A stretch of DNA of 64,000 nt from Pullulanibacillus camelliae. GTDB taxonomy: Bacteria > Bacillota > Bacilli > Bacillales > Sporolactobacillaceae. Each line of letters begins with the position of its first letter. Within the stretch, counting starts at the first letter, position 1. This document shows positions 9,620 through 17,139 of the stretch, in pieces. Location of the stretch: assembly GCF_014642655.1 (NCBI RefSeq), contig NZ_BMIR01000017.1:1-64000 (forward strand), in the 5' to 3' direction. Under the pieces are notes generated by a model, which saw nothing but the letters and a program-made list of their open reading frames with translations, was not told where the DNA came from and ran no database searches. The translations under genes and the position numbers were made by a program.

Positions 9620-10180
9620 CTAAAGTGGATAATAAATCACCATCACAAGCGAGGCGGTAGCCTTACCGCTATTCATATAAAGATGAGACTGGTCAGCAGA
9701 AAATTGAATCCCTTCTTTTTCACGTATAGCGTAGGTCTCATCGCCGATCCTGATACGAATGGTTCCTGAATATAGCCAAAGATATTCTTCAACACCTGTT
9801 GGATGTGCGGCGGCCTGATAATGGCATCCGGGTAAAAGTGTAACTTTATAGATTTCAAAAGGTTTGCCTCCTGCCATTGGAAAGACAGGAAAAACCTCAA
9901 ACTGTTCATCATTTTCTTTTATAGGGGTCAGTTCTGTTTCTTTTACAATATTTACTTCGCTTTTTTTATCCTCTAAGAAAGCAGTAAAAGGAACATTTAA
10001 CCCCTCGGCGATTTTCCAAAGCGTGCTTACAGTTGGATTGGAGCGCGCACGTTCAATTTGGCCAAGCATCGGTTTACTTACCCCCGTTAATTCTGCAACA
10101 TTATCCAAGCTCAAGCCTTTTTTCATGCGCATTTCTTTTAAACGCTTCCCGATCAACTCGTTCAATTGTGTTGTCTGCAC
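9620..10180 (-). CDS. XRE-family regulator with C-terminal cupin domain
   Basis: A 186-aa DNA-binding protein. The helix-turn-helix (L-D-N-V-A-E-L-T-G-V-S then L-G-Q-I-E-R) is near residues 22-50, and a cupin sensor domain follows (H-P-T-G-V-E-E-Y-L-W about residue 130). Such XRE-cupin proteins respond to small metabolites, often amino acids or polyamines. GTG 10180 is chosen over an upstream ATG at 10216 because AAGGAG sits eight bases before it. The gene is divergent from azlCD with 79 bp between starts, so it probably controls azlCD. Seen: domains and arrangement. Inferred: target and ligand. Confidence 0.88.
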   Translation of the reverse strand: MQTTQLNELIGKRLKEMRMKKGLSLDNVAELTGVSKPMLGQIERARSNPTVSTLWKIAEGLNVPFTAFLEDKKSEVNIVKETELTPIKENDEQFEVFPVFPMAGGKPFEIYKVTLLPGCHYQAAAHPTGVEEYLWLYSGTIRIRIGDETYAIREKEGIQFSADQSHLYMNSGKATASLVMVIYYPL

Positions 10181-10259
10181 CGTAAATTCTCCTTGCTCAA
10201 GTGTTAAATATAACATACAATAATCATAATATATTTTACAAGTGGCTGGAGGTGTCTTT

Positions 10260-10994
10260 TTGCTATCTTATCAGGAAGCTGATCAAAAGCCTACTCATTT
10301 ATTGAATAAAGGGATAAAATCGGGCATCCCAATTGCCATTGGCTATGTGCCTATAGCTCTGACTTTCGGTCTCATTGCCAAAACGACGGGGTTAAATTTA
10401 GCGGATACAGTGGGAATGAGCCTGTTTGTCTATGCTGGAGCTGCACAGTTTATGGCTCTGCAAATGCTTGCAGCTGGAACGACAGGGGTTGAAATTGTTT
10501 TAGCCACTTTTATCATCAATATTCGTCACTTTCTAATGACAGCTTCGTTAAGTGAACGCTTGCATGAAAAGTCACTGTTAAAACGGGCCTTCGTTGCTTA
10601 TGGGATAACCGATGAAACATTTTCGGTTGCTTCTCTGCAAAAAGGAGAAATTAAGGCATTGTACATGGCAGGTCTGTTGCTGATGGCTTATGGGAGTTGG
10701 GTCGTTTTCTCAGGCCTAGGCTTTCTGATTGGTGCGGCGCTACCAGAGGTGCTCAAATCAAGCATGAGCATCGCTTTGTATGCGATGTTTATTGGTCTAA
10801 TTGTTCCTTCTTTAAAAAAACAGCGCAAAGTGATTGCTTTATTTTCTATCGCGGCCGTGTTATCAGCGCTCTTTTCACTCTGGCTTTCATCTGGATGGTC
10901 GATCGTGTTAGCGACTGTAATTTCATGTGTAGGGGTAGAGGCTATGATTTATAGGAAATCAAAAAGCGTGGTGGGTGAAAAACATCATGAGTAA
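10260..10994 (+). CDS. azlC: AzlC-family branched-chain amino acid exporter subunit
   Basis: Large subunit of the two-component AzlCD (BrnFE-type) permease that exports branched-chain or related amino acids. The protein is hydrophobic with the family core G-I-P-I-A-I-G-Y-V-P-I-A-L-T-F-G near residue 26 and Y-A-G-A-A-Q-F-M-A-L near residue 60. TTG 10260 is preferred: GGAGGT ends seven bases before it, whereas GTG 10242 has no site. Length about 244 aa is usual. Its stop lies inside the start region of azlD (8-bp overlap), so the two are translationally coupled. Confidence 0.9.
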   Translation: MLSYQEADQKPTHLLNKGIKSGIPIAIGYVPIALTFGLIAKTTGLNLADTVGMSLFVYAGAAQFMALQMLAAGTTGVEIVLATFIINIRHFLMTASLSERLHEKSLLKRAFVAYGITDETFSVASLQKGEIKALYMAGLLLMAYGSWVVFSGLGFLIGAALPEVLKSSMSIALYAMFIGLIVPSLKKQRKVIALFSIAAVLSALFSLWLSSGWSIVLATVISCVGVEAMIYRKSKSVVGEKHHE

Positions 10995-11316
10995 TATTTT
11001 ATGGATTATTATTGGCATGGGAGTCGTCACTTATCTGCCACGCCTGCTGCCTATGGTCGTGCTTAAATCAAAGATCATTCCACCATTTGTTCAGGCGGTG
11101 CTAACCAATGTCCCATATGCTGTTCTTGGTGCATTAATCATCCCCAGTGTTTTTATTATCCATACGGGAAGCTTACTCCATATCACAGTAAATGATTTCT
11201 TATTCGGTTTAATTGGCGGTGGGGTAGCATTTATCACAGCTTTTCTCGAATGGAATATCACCTGGGTGGTGCTTTCATCCATTGCTGTTTTGGTAGTCTA
11301 TCATCTCTTTGTTTAA
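10987..11316 (+). CDS. azlD: AzlD-family small subunit of branched-chain amino acid exporter
   Basis: A membrane protein of 109 aa with about four hydrophobic segments and the family signature T-Y-L-P-R-L-L-P near residue 15. It partners AzlC in the membrane. ATG 10987 (M-S-N-I-L-W) overlaps the azlC stop; an in-frame GTG at 10975 is an alternative. No other gene follows in the unit. Confidence 0.88.
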   Translation: MSNILWIIIGMGVVTYLPRLLPMVVLKSKIIPPFVQAVLTNVPYAVLGALIIPSVFIIHTGSLLHITVNDFLFGLIGGGVAFITAFLEWNITWVVLSSIAVLVVYHLFV

Positions 11317-11431
11317 AAGGCCACAACAATTGAAGGGATTGCGGACCACAGTCTCACTGCTTGTTAAACAGTTCTATTTTCTTGGACAAAAGACTACACT
11401 AGAAGTAAGCAAGTCCAAGAGGAGGGAGACG

Positions 11432-12709
11432 ATGAGAAAGGTAGCCTTGTGGTTCCTTGGAATTTATGCTGTTTATATAGTATTCATCCTTTTTTACTTC
11501 TTCATATGGGTGCATCCGGGTGTTCCTGCTGCATATAAAGGGACAGTGGCTGATCCGCAGACCTTTATGACGCCGCATCAATTACAATTGAGTCAAGATT
11601 ATTCACGCATTCAGGATTTAATTTCCTTTTTAAGCATGCCGCTTGATTGGGGGATCTACTTATTTGTCCTTATTTTTGGTTTTTCGAGATGGTTAAGAAA
11701 CCGCTCGGAGGATATGACGCGATTTCGCCTGTTACATACAATTGTCTATTTCTTAACTCTATCGGTCGTAACATGGTTGATTGCCTTTCCAGTTAATTTT
11801 GCAGCCCATGAGGTCTCGATTCATTATGGGATATCGATACAATCGTTTAGCAGCTGGATGAGGGATAATTTAGTCTCATTCTGGCTGAATTGGTTGATTT
11901 CTTTTGCCACTATTTTGGTGATTTACTTTTTCATTAGACGCTATCCAAAGCGTTGGTGGTTGCCCGTTTGGCTCGTCGCTATCCCATTTATGCTCTTTAT
12001 GACGTATATTCAGCCCGTGTGGATTGACCCGCTTTATAATGACTTCTATCCCTTAAAAGACGGACACCTCAAAACAGAGATATTAAACCTGGCTCATCAA
12101 GCAGATATACCTGCCCATAATGTGTATGAGGTCAATATGTCTGAGAAAACAAATGGGTTAAATGCTTATGTCAATGGCATCGGCTCTCATTTAAGGATTG
12201 TTTTGTGGGATACGACGCTTCAGCATCTTAAAGATCGTGAAGTGTTGTTTGTCATGGCCCATGAGATGGGGCATTACGTGAAGCACCATTTGCTGTGGAG
12301 TGTTGCTGGTTCTATTGTTTCTACGCTTGTAGGCCTGTATATAGCCTCTAAGCTATTCACATGGTCGCTACGGAAATGGGGCCCGGCATTAGGGATTAGA
12401 AAAAAAGACGATCTGGCTTCTATTCCTATCTTGTTAATGATCATATCCGTTCTCACATTTGTGGCGACACCTATTGACAATGCGGTTTCTCGCCATGCTG
12501 AGCATTCAGCCGATCAATATGCCATCCAACTGACTCAGGACAAAAAGGCAGGCATTGAGTCATTTCAAAAGCTTTCTGTATCGGGATTAAGTGATGTCAA
12601 TCCACCAGGACTCGTCAAATTTTTTGAATACAATCATCCAACTATGCTTGAAAGGATTAGCTTTATTGAAAATTATCCAGTCAAACATTCCAAGAAAAAT
12701 GAGAAGTAA
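11432..12709 (+). CDS. M48-family membrane metalloprotease, CAAX protease-like
   Basis: A 425-aa integral membrane zinc protease of the Ste24/HtpX-like group. H277-E278-x-x-H281 (A-H-E-M-G-H) and the third ligand E357 in H-A-E-H-S-A-D complete the zinc site. Several transmembrane segments precede the catalytic domain, and the N-terminal half (residues 1-180) matches the Ste24 N-terminal domain layout. ATG 11432 follows AGGAGGGAG; the longer in-frame reading from 11309 has no ribosome site. In bacteria such proteins degrade misfolded membrane proteins; a prenyl-protein substrate is unlikely here. A terminator follows at 12716-12746. Confidence 0.9.
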   Translation: MRKVALWFLGIYAVYIVFILFYFFIWVHPGVPAAYKGTVADPQTFMTPHQLQLSQDYSRIQDLISFLSMPLDWGIYLFVLIFGFSRWLRNRSEDMTRFRLLHTIVYFLTLSVVTWLIAFPVNFAAHEVSIHYGISIQSFSSWMRDNLVSFWLNWLISFATILVIYFFIRRYPKRWWLPVWLVAIPFMLFMTYIQPVWIDPLYNDFYPLKDGHLKTEILNLAHQADIPAHNVYEVNMSEKTNGLNAYVNGIGSHLRIVLWDTTLQHLKDREVLFVMAHEMGHYVKHHLLWSVAGSIVSTLVGLYIASKLFTWSLRKWGPALGIRKKDDLASIPILLMIISVLTFVATPIDNAVSRHAEHSADQYAIQLTQDKKAGIESFQKLSVSGLSDVNPPGLVKFFEYNHPTMLERISFIENYPVKHSKKNEK

Positions 12710-12715
12710 AACTAA

Positions 12716-12746
12716 GAGGCGAGCCGTTTTATAAGGTTCGTCTTTT
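12716..12746 (+). terminator. Terminator after M48 protease gene
   Basis: AGGCGAGCC (12716-) pairs with GGTTCGTCT using G-T pairs, followed by TTTG, directly after the stop codon. Confidence 0.65.
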
Positions 12747-12960
12747 GTTTGAGATAGCAGCAGCACCTTTTCTAAGGCTATAAAAAATGAAGCTATATGA
12801 TATGGGTAATATGTTAAAATATAAGCAGGGTGTAAGGCGAAAAAGTAACATAAGAAGGCTGAATCATAGTGGATATTGCCTTTAAGAAAGAGCAGCTGCA
12901 GTCCGTTAATAAATATTGCAAAAATACAGAATAAACAAGATTTGGAAGGGGTTTGGCACG

Positions 12961-13644
12961 ATGAAACAGATTAATGAACAAAAGCAGCTCGTAGGAGAAG
13001 CCGCGGCAGCTTATATAGAAGATGGCATGATGGTGGGGCTCGGTACAGGGTCCACAGTTTATTATACAATTCTGAAGCTCGCTCAAAGAATAAAAGCGGA
13101 AGGTCTAAATATCCAGACCGTTTCAACGTCAAAAAGGACAACTGAGCTAGCAAAATCGAATGGGATAACAGTCCTTGACCTTAATAAGGTCGAGCATGTT
13201 GATCTGACCATTGATGGTTGTGATGAATTTGATCCATTGTTACGAGGAATTAAAGGTGGTGGAGGTGCGTTACTATTTGAAAAAATTGTGGCTGCGGCTT
13301 CAGAAAGGAATATCTGGGTAGCAGATAGCTCTAAAGCTGTTAAGCAATTAGGCAAATTTCCTCTTCCTGTAGAAGTTCTGCCATTCGGGCATACTCATGT
13401 GTTACGGACATTTAAGAACGAGGGGATGGAAGCTGCCATTCGCCAGGCTCCAGATGGGACAACCTACTATACAGATAGTGGCAATATTATCATTGATCTT
13501 TACCTACAAGAAATTAATGACCCCACTGCGTTATCTCTTTGGTTAAATAGTATTCCAGGCGTCATAGAAAATGGTCTCTTTATAAATATTGCGGACAAAG
13601 TCATCTTTATTAAGGACAATGCTGTGCAGGAAATGCAGCGCTAA
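12961..13644 (+). CDS. rpiA: Ribose-5-phosphate isomerase A
   Basis: Interconverts ribose-5-phosphate and ribulose-5-phosphate in the pentose phosphate pathway. The 227-aa protein has G-L-G-T-G-S at residues 26-31, the catalytic block D-G-C-D-E-F-D at 85-91 and K-G-G-G-G-A near 97, all diagnostic of RpiA. ATG 12961 follows GGAAGGGG; an in-frame ATG at 12916 is less likely because no site precedes it. An AT-rich promoter-like region (around 12805-12825) lies upstream. It is monocistronic or paired loosely with ddl 69 bp downstream. Confidence 0.95.
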   Translation: MKQINEQKQLVGEAAAAYIEDGMMVGLGTGSTVYYTILKLAQRIKAEGLNIQTVSTSKRTTELAKSNGITVLDLNKVEHVDLTIDGCDEFDPLLRGIKGGGGALLFEKIVAAASERNIWVADSSKAVKQLGKFPLPVEVLPFGHTHVLRTFKNEGMEAAIRQAPDGTTYYTDSGNIIIDLYLQEINDPTALSLWLNSIPGVIENGLFINIADKVIFIKDNAVQEMQR

Positions 13645-13712
13645 AAATAAAAAGCATTATATCGCCATAATTACATATGTTATGAAAGAATACTTTAAAG
13701 GTAGGGATAACT

Positions 13713-14801
13713 ATGGTCGGGAAGCCTAGAGTGGCTATTGTGTATGGCGGAAAATCCGCAGAATATGAGGTATCGCTCCAAACCGCTTATTCTGTGATCA
13801 ATGCCATCAATAAAGAAAAATATGAAGTGATACCTGTTCATATTACAAATGCAGGACGATGGCTAGAAGGAAAACCCGTTGCGGGGCATTTAGAGTATAA
13901 AGAACAGCTGTTGCTTGATGAAAACAGAGTGGCTACATCTTCAAATGAATGGCTGACACCGTCAACGATCACCTCGGCTAAAAGTAAACCAGATGTCGTT
14001 TTCCCACTTCTTCACGGACCAAATGGAGAGGATGGCACCGTGCAAGGGTTATTTGAACTGCTCGATGTCGCTTATGTCGGCTCAGGTGTATCGGGTTCAG
14101 CAGTTGCGATGGACAAGGTGTTGATGAAGGATATTTTTAAGGCACACAATATTCCCCAAGTGACTTATATGTCTGTGACAAAATATGAATGGCATCAAGA
14201 CCAGCATGGCGTAATGGATGCCATTCACTCAGCCATAGGCTTCCCTTGTTTTGTTAAACCAGCGAATCTGGGATCTAGCATTGGGATCAGTAAAAGTAAC
14301 CATGCGGATGACTTAATGAAGAGTATGAAGCTCGCTTTTTTATATGACGAAAAAGTGGTCATCGAGGCAGCTGTTGATGCCAGAGAAATTGAAATGGGTG
14401 TTATAGGCAATGATGCGATAGAGGTCTCAGTAGCCGGTGAAATTATTGCTGACAGCAGCTTTTATGATTATGAAGCGAAGTATAAAGATGGGCATACTTC
14501 CTTGATCATTCCAGCAAAGCTTGCGGAAAAAACACTGACGGAAGTCCAGACTTTAGCGATGAAAGCCTTTAAGGCACTGAATTGTAGTGGGCTATCCCGT
14601 GTAGATTGTTTTGTGAGGAAATCGGATCAAAAGGTATTTGTGAATGAGGTCAACACAATGCCAGGCTTTACTCCTCATAGTATGTTCCCGTTATTGTGGA
14701 AAAACACAGGCTTGGAATATAGTGCATTGATTGATCGCTTAATTCGCTTGGGAATTGAGCGACATCAGGAACGAAGCTTAATCAGCTATCGCGTAGAATA
14801 A
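13713..14801 (+). CDS. ddl: D-alanine--D-alanine ligase
   Basis: ATP-grasp enzyme joining two D-alanines for peptidoglycan precursors. The 362-aa protein shows the N-terminal Y-G-G-K-S-A-E-Y-E-V-S, the H-G-P-N-G-E-D-G-T-V-Q-G loop, K-P-A-N-L-G-S-S-I-G-I and the C-terminal metal site V-N-E-V-N-T-M-P-G-F-T. The Tyr of the E-Y-E-V-S segment corresponds to the position that, with the omega-loop Tyr/Phe, separates D-Ala from D-Lac ligases; I do not push that further. ATG 13713 follows AAAGGTAGGGA. No murF follows it here, unlike in B. subtilis. Confidence 0.95.
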   Translation: MVGKPRVAIVYGGKSAEYEVSLQTAYSVINAINKEKYEVIPVHITNAGRWLEGKPVAGHLEYKEQLLLDENRVATSSNEWLTPSTITSAKSKPDVVFPLLHGPNGEDGTVQGLFELLDVAYVGSGVSGSAVAMDKVLMKDIFKAHNIPQVTYMSVTKYEWHQDQHGVMDAIHSAIGFPCFVKPANLGSSIGISKSNHADDLMKSMKLAFLYDEKVVIEAAVDAREIEMGVIGNDAIEVSVAGEIIADSSFYDYEAKYKDGHTSLIIPAKLAEKTLTEVQTLAMKAFKALNCSGLSRVDCFVRKSDQKVFVNEVNTMPGFTPHSMFPLLWKNTGLEYSALIDRLIRLGIERHQERSLISYRVE

Positions 14802-14834
14802 GCACCTATTTTATCAAAATATCCACATTTGTCT

Positions 14835-14863
14835 TTTACACTCATCATGGTTGCGAATATATT
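14835..14863 (+). promoter_or_regulatory. Sigma-A promoter of candidate small RNA
   Basis: TTTACA (14835-14840) and TATATT (14858-14863) are 17 bases apart. Transcription would start near 14869, just before the first hairpin. Confidence 0.55.
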
Positions 14864-14867
14864 AGTA

Positions 14868-14985
14868 GTGGACATGAAAGTGTTTCGTGTCCATCCATTA
14901 CCTCCTCGCTGTTTATGGTCGTGTTTAACCATGTCATGCCTCCTGAAAGGGCAGTCCTGTACGGTTTAAGGACTGCCTTTTTTTA
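14868..14985 (+). ncRNA. Candidate trans-acting small RNA with two CCTCC motifs
   Basis: Between a well-spaced promoter and a strong terminator lie about 115 bases without an ORF. Three hairpins are visible: GGACATGAAA/TTTCGTGTCC at the 5' end (14870-14893), ATGGT/ACCAT in the middle (about 14917-14935), and the terminator GGCAGTCCT/AGGACTGCC (14950-14977) with seven Ts. Unpaired ACCTCCTCGC and GCCTCC lie between them and are complementary to Shine-Dalgarno sequences. This resembles C-rich Bacillus regulatory RNAs such as FsrA, RsaE/RoxS or the sporulation RNA CsfG; I cannot say it is one of them. It may also end transcription from ddl. Confidence 0.5.
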
Positions 14986-15087
14986 TACTATCAGAATTTA
15001 TAACTTCCTGACGCTCATAAAGGAAGAGAGTATAAGTTGGGCTTTGACTTTCGCCATTAAAGTTTGGCGATAGCCAGTTTTCTTATG
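14986..15087 (+). repeat. Family B repeat, internally deleted copy
   Basis: Starts TACTATCAGAA immediately after the T-run of the terminator at 14950-14984 and runs through GGGCTTTGACTTTCGCCA. The middle is missing and the end AGCCAGTTTTCTTA is retained. It matches the left half of the full copy at 56527-56686. Confidence 0.7.
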
Positions 15088-15107
15088 GCATGATATGAGT
15101 GAGAGTC

Positions 15108-15314
15108 CTATTGTTGTCTGAACTGTGGTTCTTCACTTTGTACATATTGCAAGCGTTGGTTGAGCTGGTCTAAGATTGCCTTTTGTTGTTGTGCTAGGGC
15201 TTGAAACGTTGATTTTGCTGCTTGATCTTGAGTCTCAAGTGCAAAGCTGTCTAAATTGGCTAAAGTACTTTCACAGCTGGCAATGGTTTGTTGAATTTTT
15301 GTTCCAACAGTCAT
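15108..15314 (-). CDS. DUF1657 family small protein
   Basis: A 68-aa soluble helical protein, M-T-V-G-T-K-I-Q-Q-T-I at its start, with Q-A-A-K-S-T-F near the middle and a Gln-rich second half; this is the DUF1657 layout. DUF1657 proteins are found in spore formers, often near spoVA genes, and their function is unknown. ATG 15314 is chosen because GGAGGTGAAAAGA precedes it; an upstream in-frame ATG would place the ribosome site inside the gene. No spoVA genes are near. It lies between a family B repeat and a divergent small membrane-protein gene. Confidence 0.8.
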   Translation of the reverse strand: MTVGTKIQQTIASCESTLANLDSFALETQDQAAKSTFQALAQQQKAILDQLNQRLQYVQSEEPQFRQQ

Positions 15315-15490
15315 TCTTTTCACCTCCACTCCCTTAATATAACTTTGGGACGGGTTTTTATTCTGTAAAAAAAATACAGAGATTGTATCGTTTGGCCTTT
15401 TGAAAAATGGAAATTAACGGATTGTATGATTTTGGATGATTCATCAAAAAATAAAAAGGCAAATTGAAAACGTTTGGAAGGACTGATGAC

Positions 15491-15643
15491 ATGAAGAAGC
15501 GCTGGAGTATGGTATCCATGCTGGCTGGTGTTGGCGTCGGAGCAGCTGCGGTGACCATGATGAGACAAAGAAATAAAAGCCAAGTCCAAAAGATGGCCAG
15601 TGAGTATTTAAAAGATGAAATGAAGGATGAGCCTTATAGGTAG
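15491..15643 (+). CDS. Small membrane protein, DUF3918-like
   Basis: A 50-aa product: basic N-terminus M-K-K-R-W-S, one Gly/Ala/Val-rich hydrophobic stretch (S-M-L-A-G-V-G-V-G-A-A-A), then R-Q-R-N-K-S and an acidic tail. GGAAGG precedes the ATG and a strong terminator follows 50 bp after the stop. This resembles the short DUF3918-type proteins of Bacillales, of unknown function. The gene is divergent from the DUF1657 gene. Confidence 0.65.
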   Translation: MKKRWSMVSMLAGVGVGAAAVTMMRQRNKSQVQKMASEYLKDEMKDEPYR

Positions 15644-15694
15644 TAAAGAGTAGCCAAAAAGAAGTGTCGAAAAATATTTATTTTTTGTCTAAAA

Positions 15695-15722
15695 GCATCA
15701 GGATTACCCTGATGCTCTTTTT
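15695..15722 (+). terminator. Terminator after small membrane-protein gene
   Basis: GCATCAGG (15695-15702) pairs with CCTGATGC (15708-15715) and is followed by a CTTTTTTT tract. Confidence 0.85.
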
Positions 15723-15862
15723 TTACCTGCATGTTAAAGGAGTGAAATGTCTTATAGATTGGGCTGTTTTCCTGTAGCCCAATGTAAGGCTTTTATGTGA
15801 ATTTTTTCATATAAAATATTCTCCATATTAAAAATTTTTTGGACAAAAATAAAATGGAAGCC

Positions 15863-15917
15863 TTTACAAAATAAATTTTTTGATTATAATGGATGCAAAT
15901 GGTACTTAACCGCTTTC
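15863..15917 (+). promoter_or_regulatory. Promoter and operator of LacI regulator gene
   Basis: TTTACA (15863-15868) and TATAAT (15885-15890) are 16 bases apart. AACCGCTTTC (15908-15917) lies just downstream and touches the ribosome site; the same word recurs twice before the transporter operon, pointing to autoregulation. Confidence 0.7.
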
Positions 15918-15929
15918 GGAGGAATTGAA

Positions 15930-16976
15930 ATGGCCACTATATATGATATTGCTAAAAAGGCAGGTGTCTCTGCAGCCACTGTTTCTAAAGTATTAAATGG
16001 ACGCTCGGACGTCAGCCAAAGAACCATCGAGAAGGTCAAAAAAATCGTGGATGAAATCGGCTACCAGCCAAGTTCATTTGCACGAGGATTAGCAACTAAG
16101 AAGTCCAAGACAGTTGGTGTTTTCTTTCAGGATCACCTTAACTCAGGATTTAGGCATCCCTTTTTACAAGATATATTAGCAAGCTTTAAGGATGTTATCG
16201 GTGCTCATGGTTATGATTTAATGTTTTTCACAAATAATCATCCAGATAATCACATCGAGACGTTTGAAGAACGTGCCAAGAATCGCAATGTTGATGGCCT
16301 GTTTTTATTAGGGGTTCCAAGAACGGATCCCAAGCTTTCGAGCCTTGCACAAAGCGATATTCCGTGCATGTCTATTGACCTAGATTTGATTGGTCCCAAT
16401 GCAAGTTATCTCACCTCCGATAATATTGGTGGTGCGATCAAAGCAGTGGATTATCTGGTTGAAATGGGGCATACAGAGATTGCTTATATCTCGGACGTAT
16501 TTGGCACTAAGCCGGGGCATGATCGCTTGATTGGCTTTACGAAAGGCATTGAAAAAAATAATTTATCTGTTTTAAGTAAATGGATATTAGCAAGCGACTT
16601 TTCGGAACAAGGAGGCTACCATACAACAAAGCGCTTGCTCGAAAGTTCGGAGCTTCCCACAGCGATTTTTTGTGCAGGCGACATGATGGCAATCGGGGCA
16701 ATGGATGCTATAAGGGAAAAAAATCTAAGGGTTGGTACAGATATATCGATTATAGGGTTTGATGATATCGCACTTTTAAAATACATTCGACCGCATTTAA
16801 CGACAATCCGTCAAAAAAAGGATGTCATGGGGCAGCGAGCGGCTGAGGAATTATTGAGGTTAATGAATGACGCCAATTATTTTCCTAGTCCGATTATGAT
16901 TGATACCGAATTGGTCACTCGCGAAACGGTTATTCAGAAAAAATTATCACAGAAACCAGCAGAAACACAAATTTAG
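15930..16976 (+). CDS. LacI-family regulator of the adjacent ABC transporter operon
   Basis: A 348-aa repressor with a classic N-terminal domain (A-T-I-Y-D-I-A-K-K-A-G-V-S then T-V-S-K-V-L-N-G, residues 2-28) and a sugar-binding-protein-like C-terminal domain. The word AACCGCTTTC and its complement occur before its own gene (15908) and twice in the 163-bp gap before the solute-binding-protein gene (17048, 17103), so it most likely controls the five-gene ABC operon and itself. LacI effectors are usually sugars, which hints that the transporter carries an oligosaccharide rather than a peptide. The ATG 15930 follows GGAGGAATTG. Confidence 0.92.
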   Translation: MATIYDIAKKAGVSAATVSKVLNGRSDVSQRTIEKVKKIVDEIGYQPSSFARGLATKKSKTVGVFFQDHLNSGFRHPFLQDILASFKDVIGAHGYDLMFFTNNHPDNHIETFEERAKNRNVDGLFLLGVPRTDPKLSSLAQSDIPCMSIDLDLIGPNASYLTSDNIGGAIKAVDYLVEMGHTEIAYISDVFGTKPGHDRLIGFTKGIEKNNLSVLSKWILASDFSEQGGYHTTKRLLESSELPTAIFCAGDMMAIGAMDAIREKNLRVGTDISIIGFDDIALLKYIRPHLTTIRQKKDVMGQRAAEELLRLMNDANYFPSPIMIDTELVTRETVIQKKLSQKPAETQI

Positions 16977-17047
16977 GAGGGCTATCTAGCTTTAAGGAGG
17001 TGAGGGGGGTCAAAAATTTGGATAGCTAACCTGATGCTTTCACAAAT

Positions 17048-17112
17048 GAAAGCGGTTAATTTGTTTGTTATTTTGCATGCTTGTTATTCGCCGTTTCATG
17101 TAAACCGCTTTC
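17048..17112. promoter_or_regulatory. Paired LacI operators before ABC transporter operon
   Basis: GAAAGCGGTT (17048-17057) and AACCGCTTTC (17103-17112) are inverted copies 55 bp apart, flanking the likely promoter region. Both match the site at 15908-15917. Confidence 0.7.
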
Positions 17113-17139
17113 GTAAAAAAACGAGGGAGATGAAAGTAA

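Noticed and set aside
11309-11431. Long N-terminal extension of the M48 protease
   Set aside because: No ribosome site, hydrophilic sequence unlike the family; AGGAGGGAG precedes ATG 11432.
15467-15478. GAAAACGTTTGG as another LacI operator
   Set aside because: It is an imperfect half-palindrome with no relation to the regulated genes.
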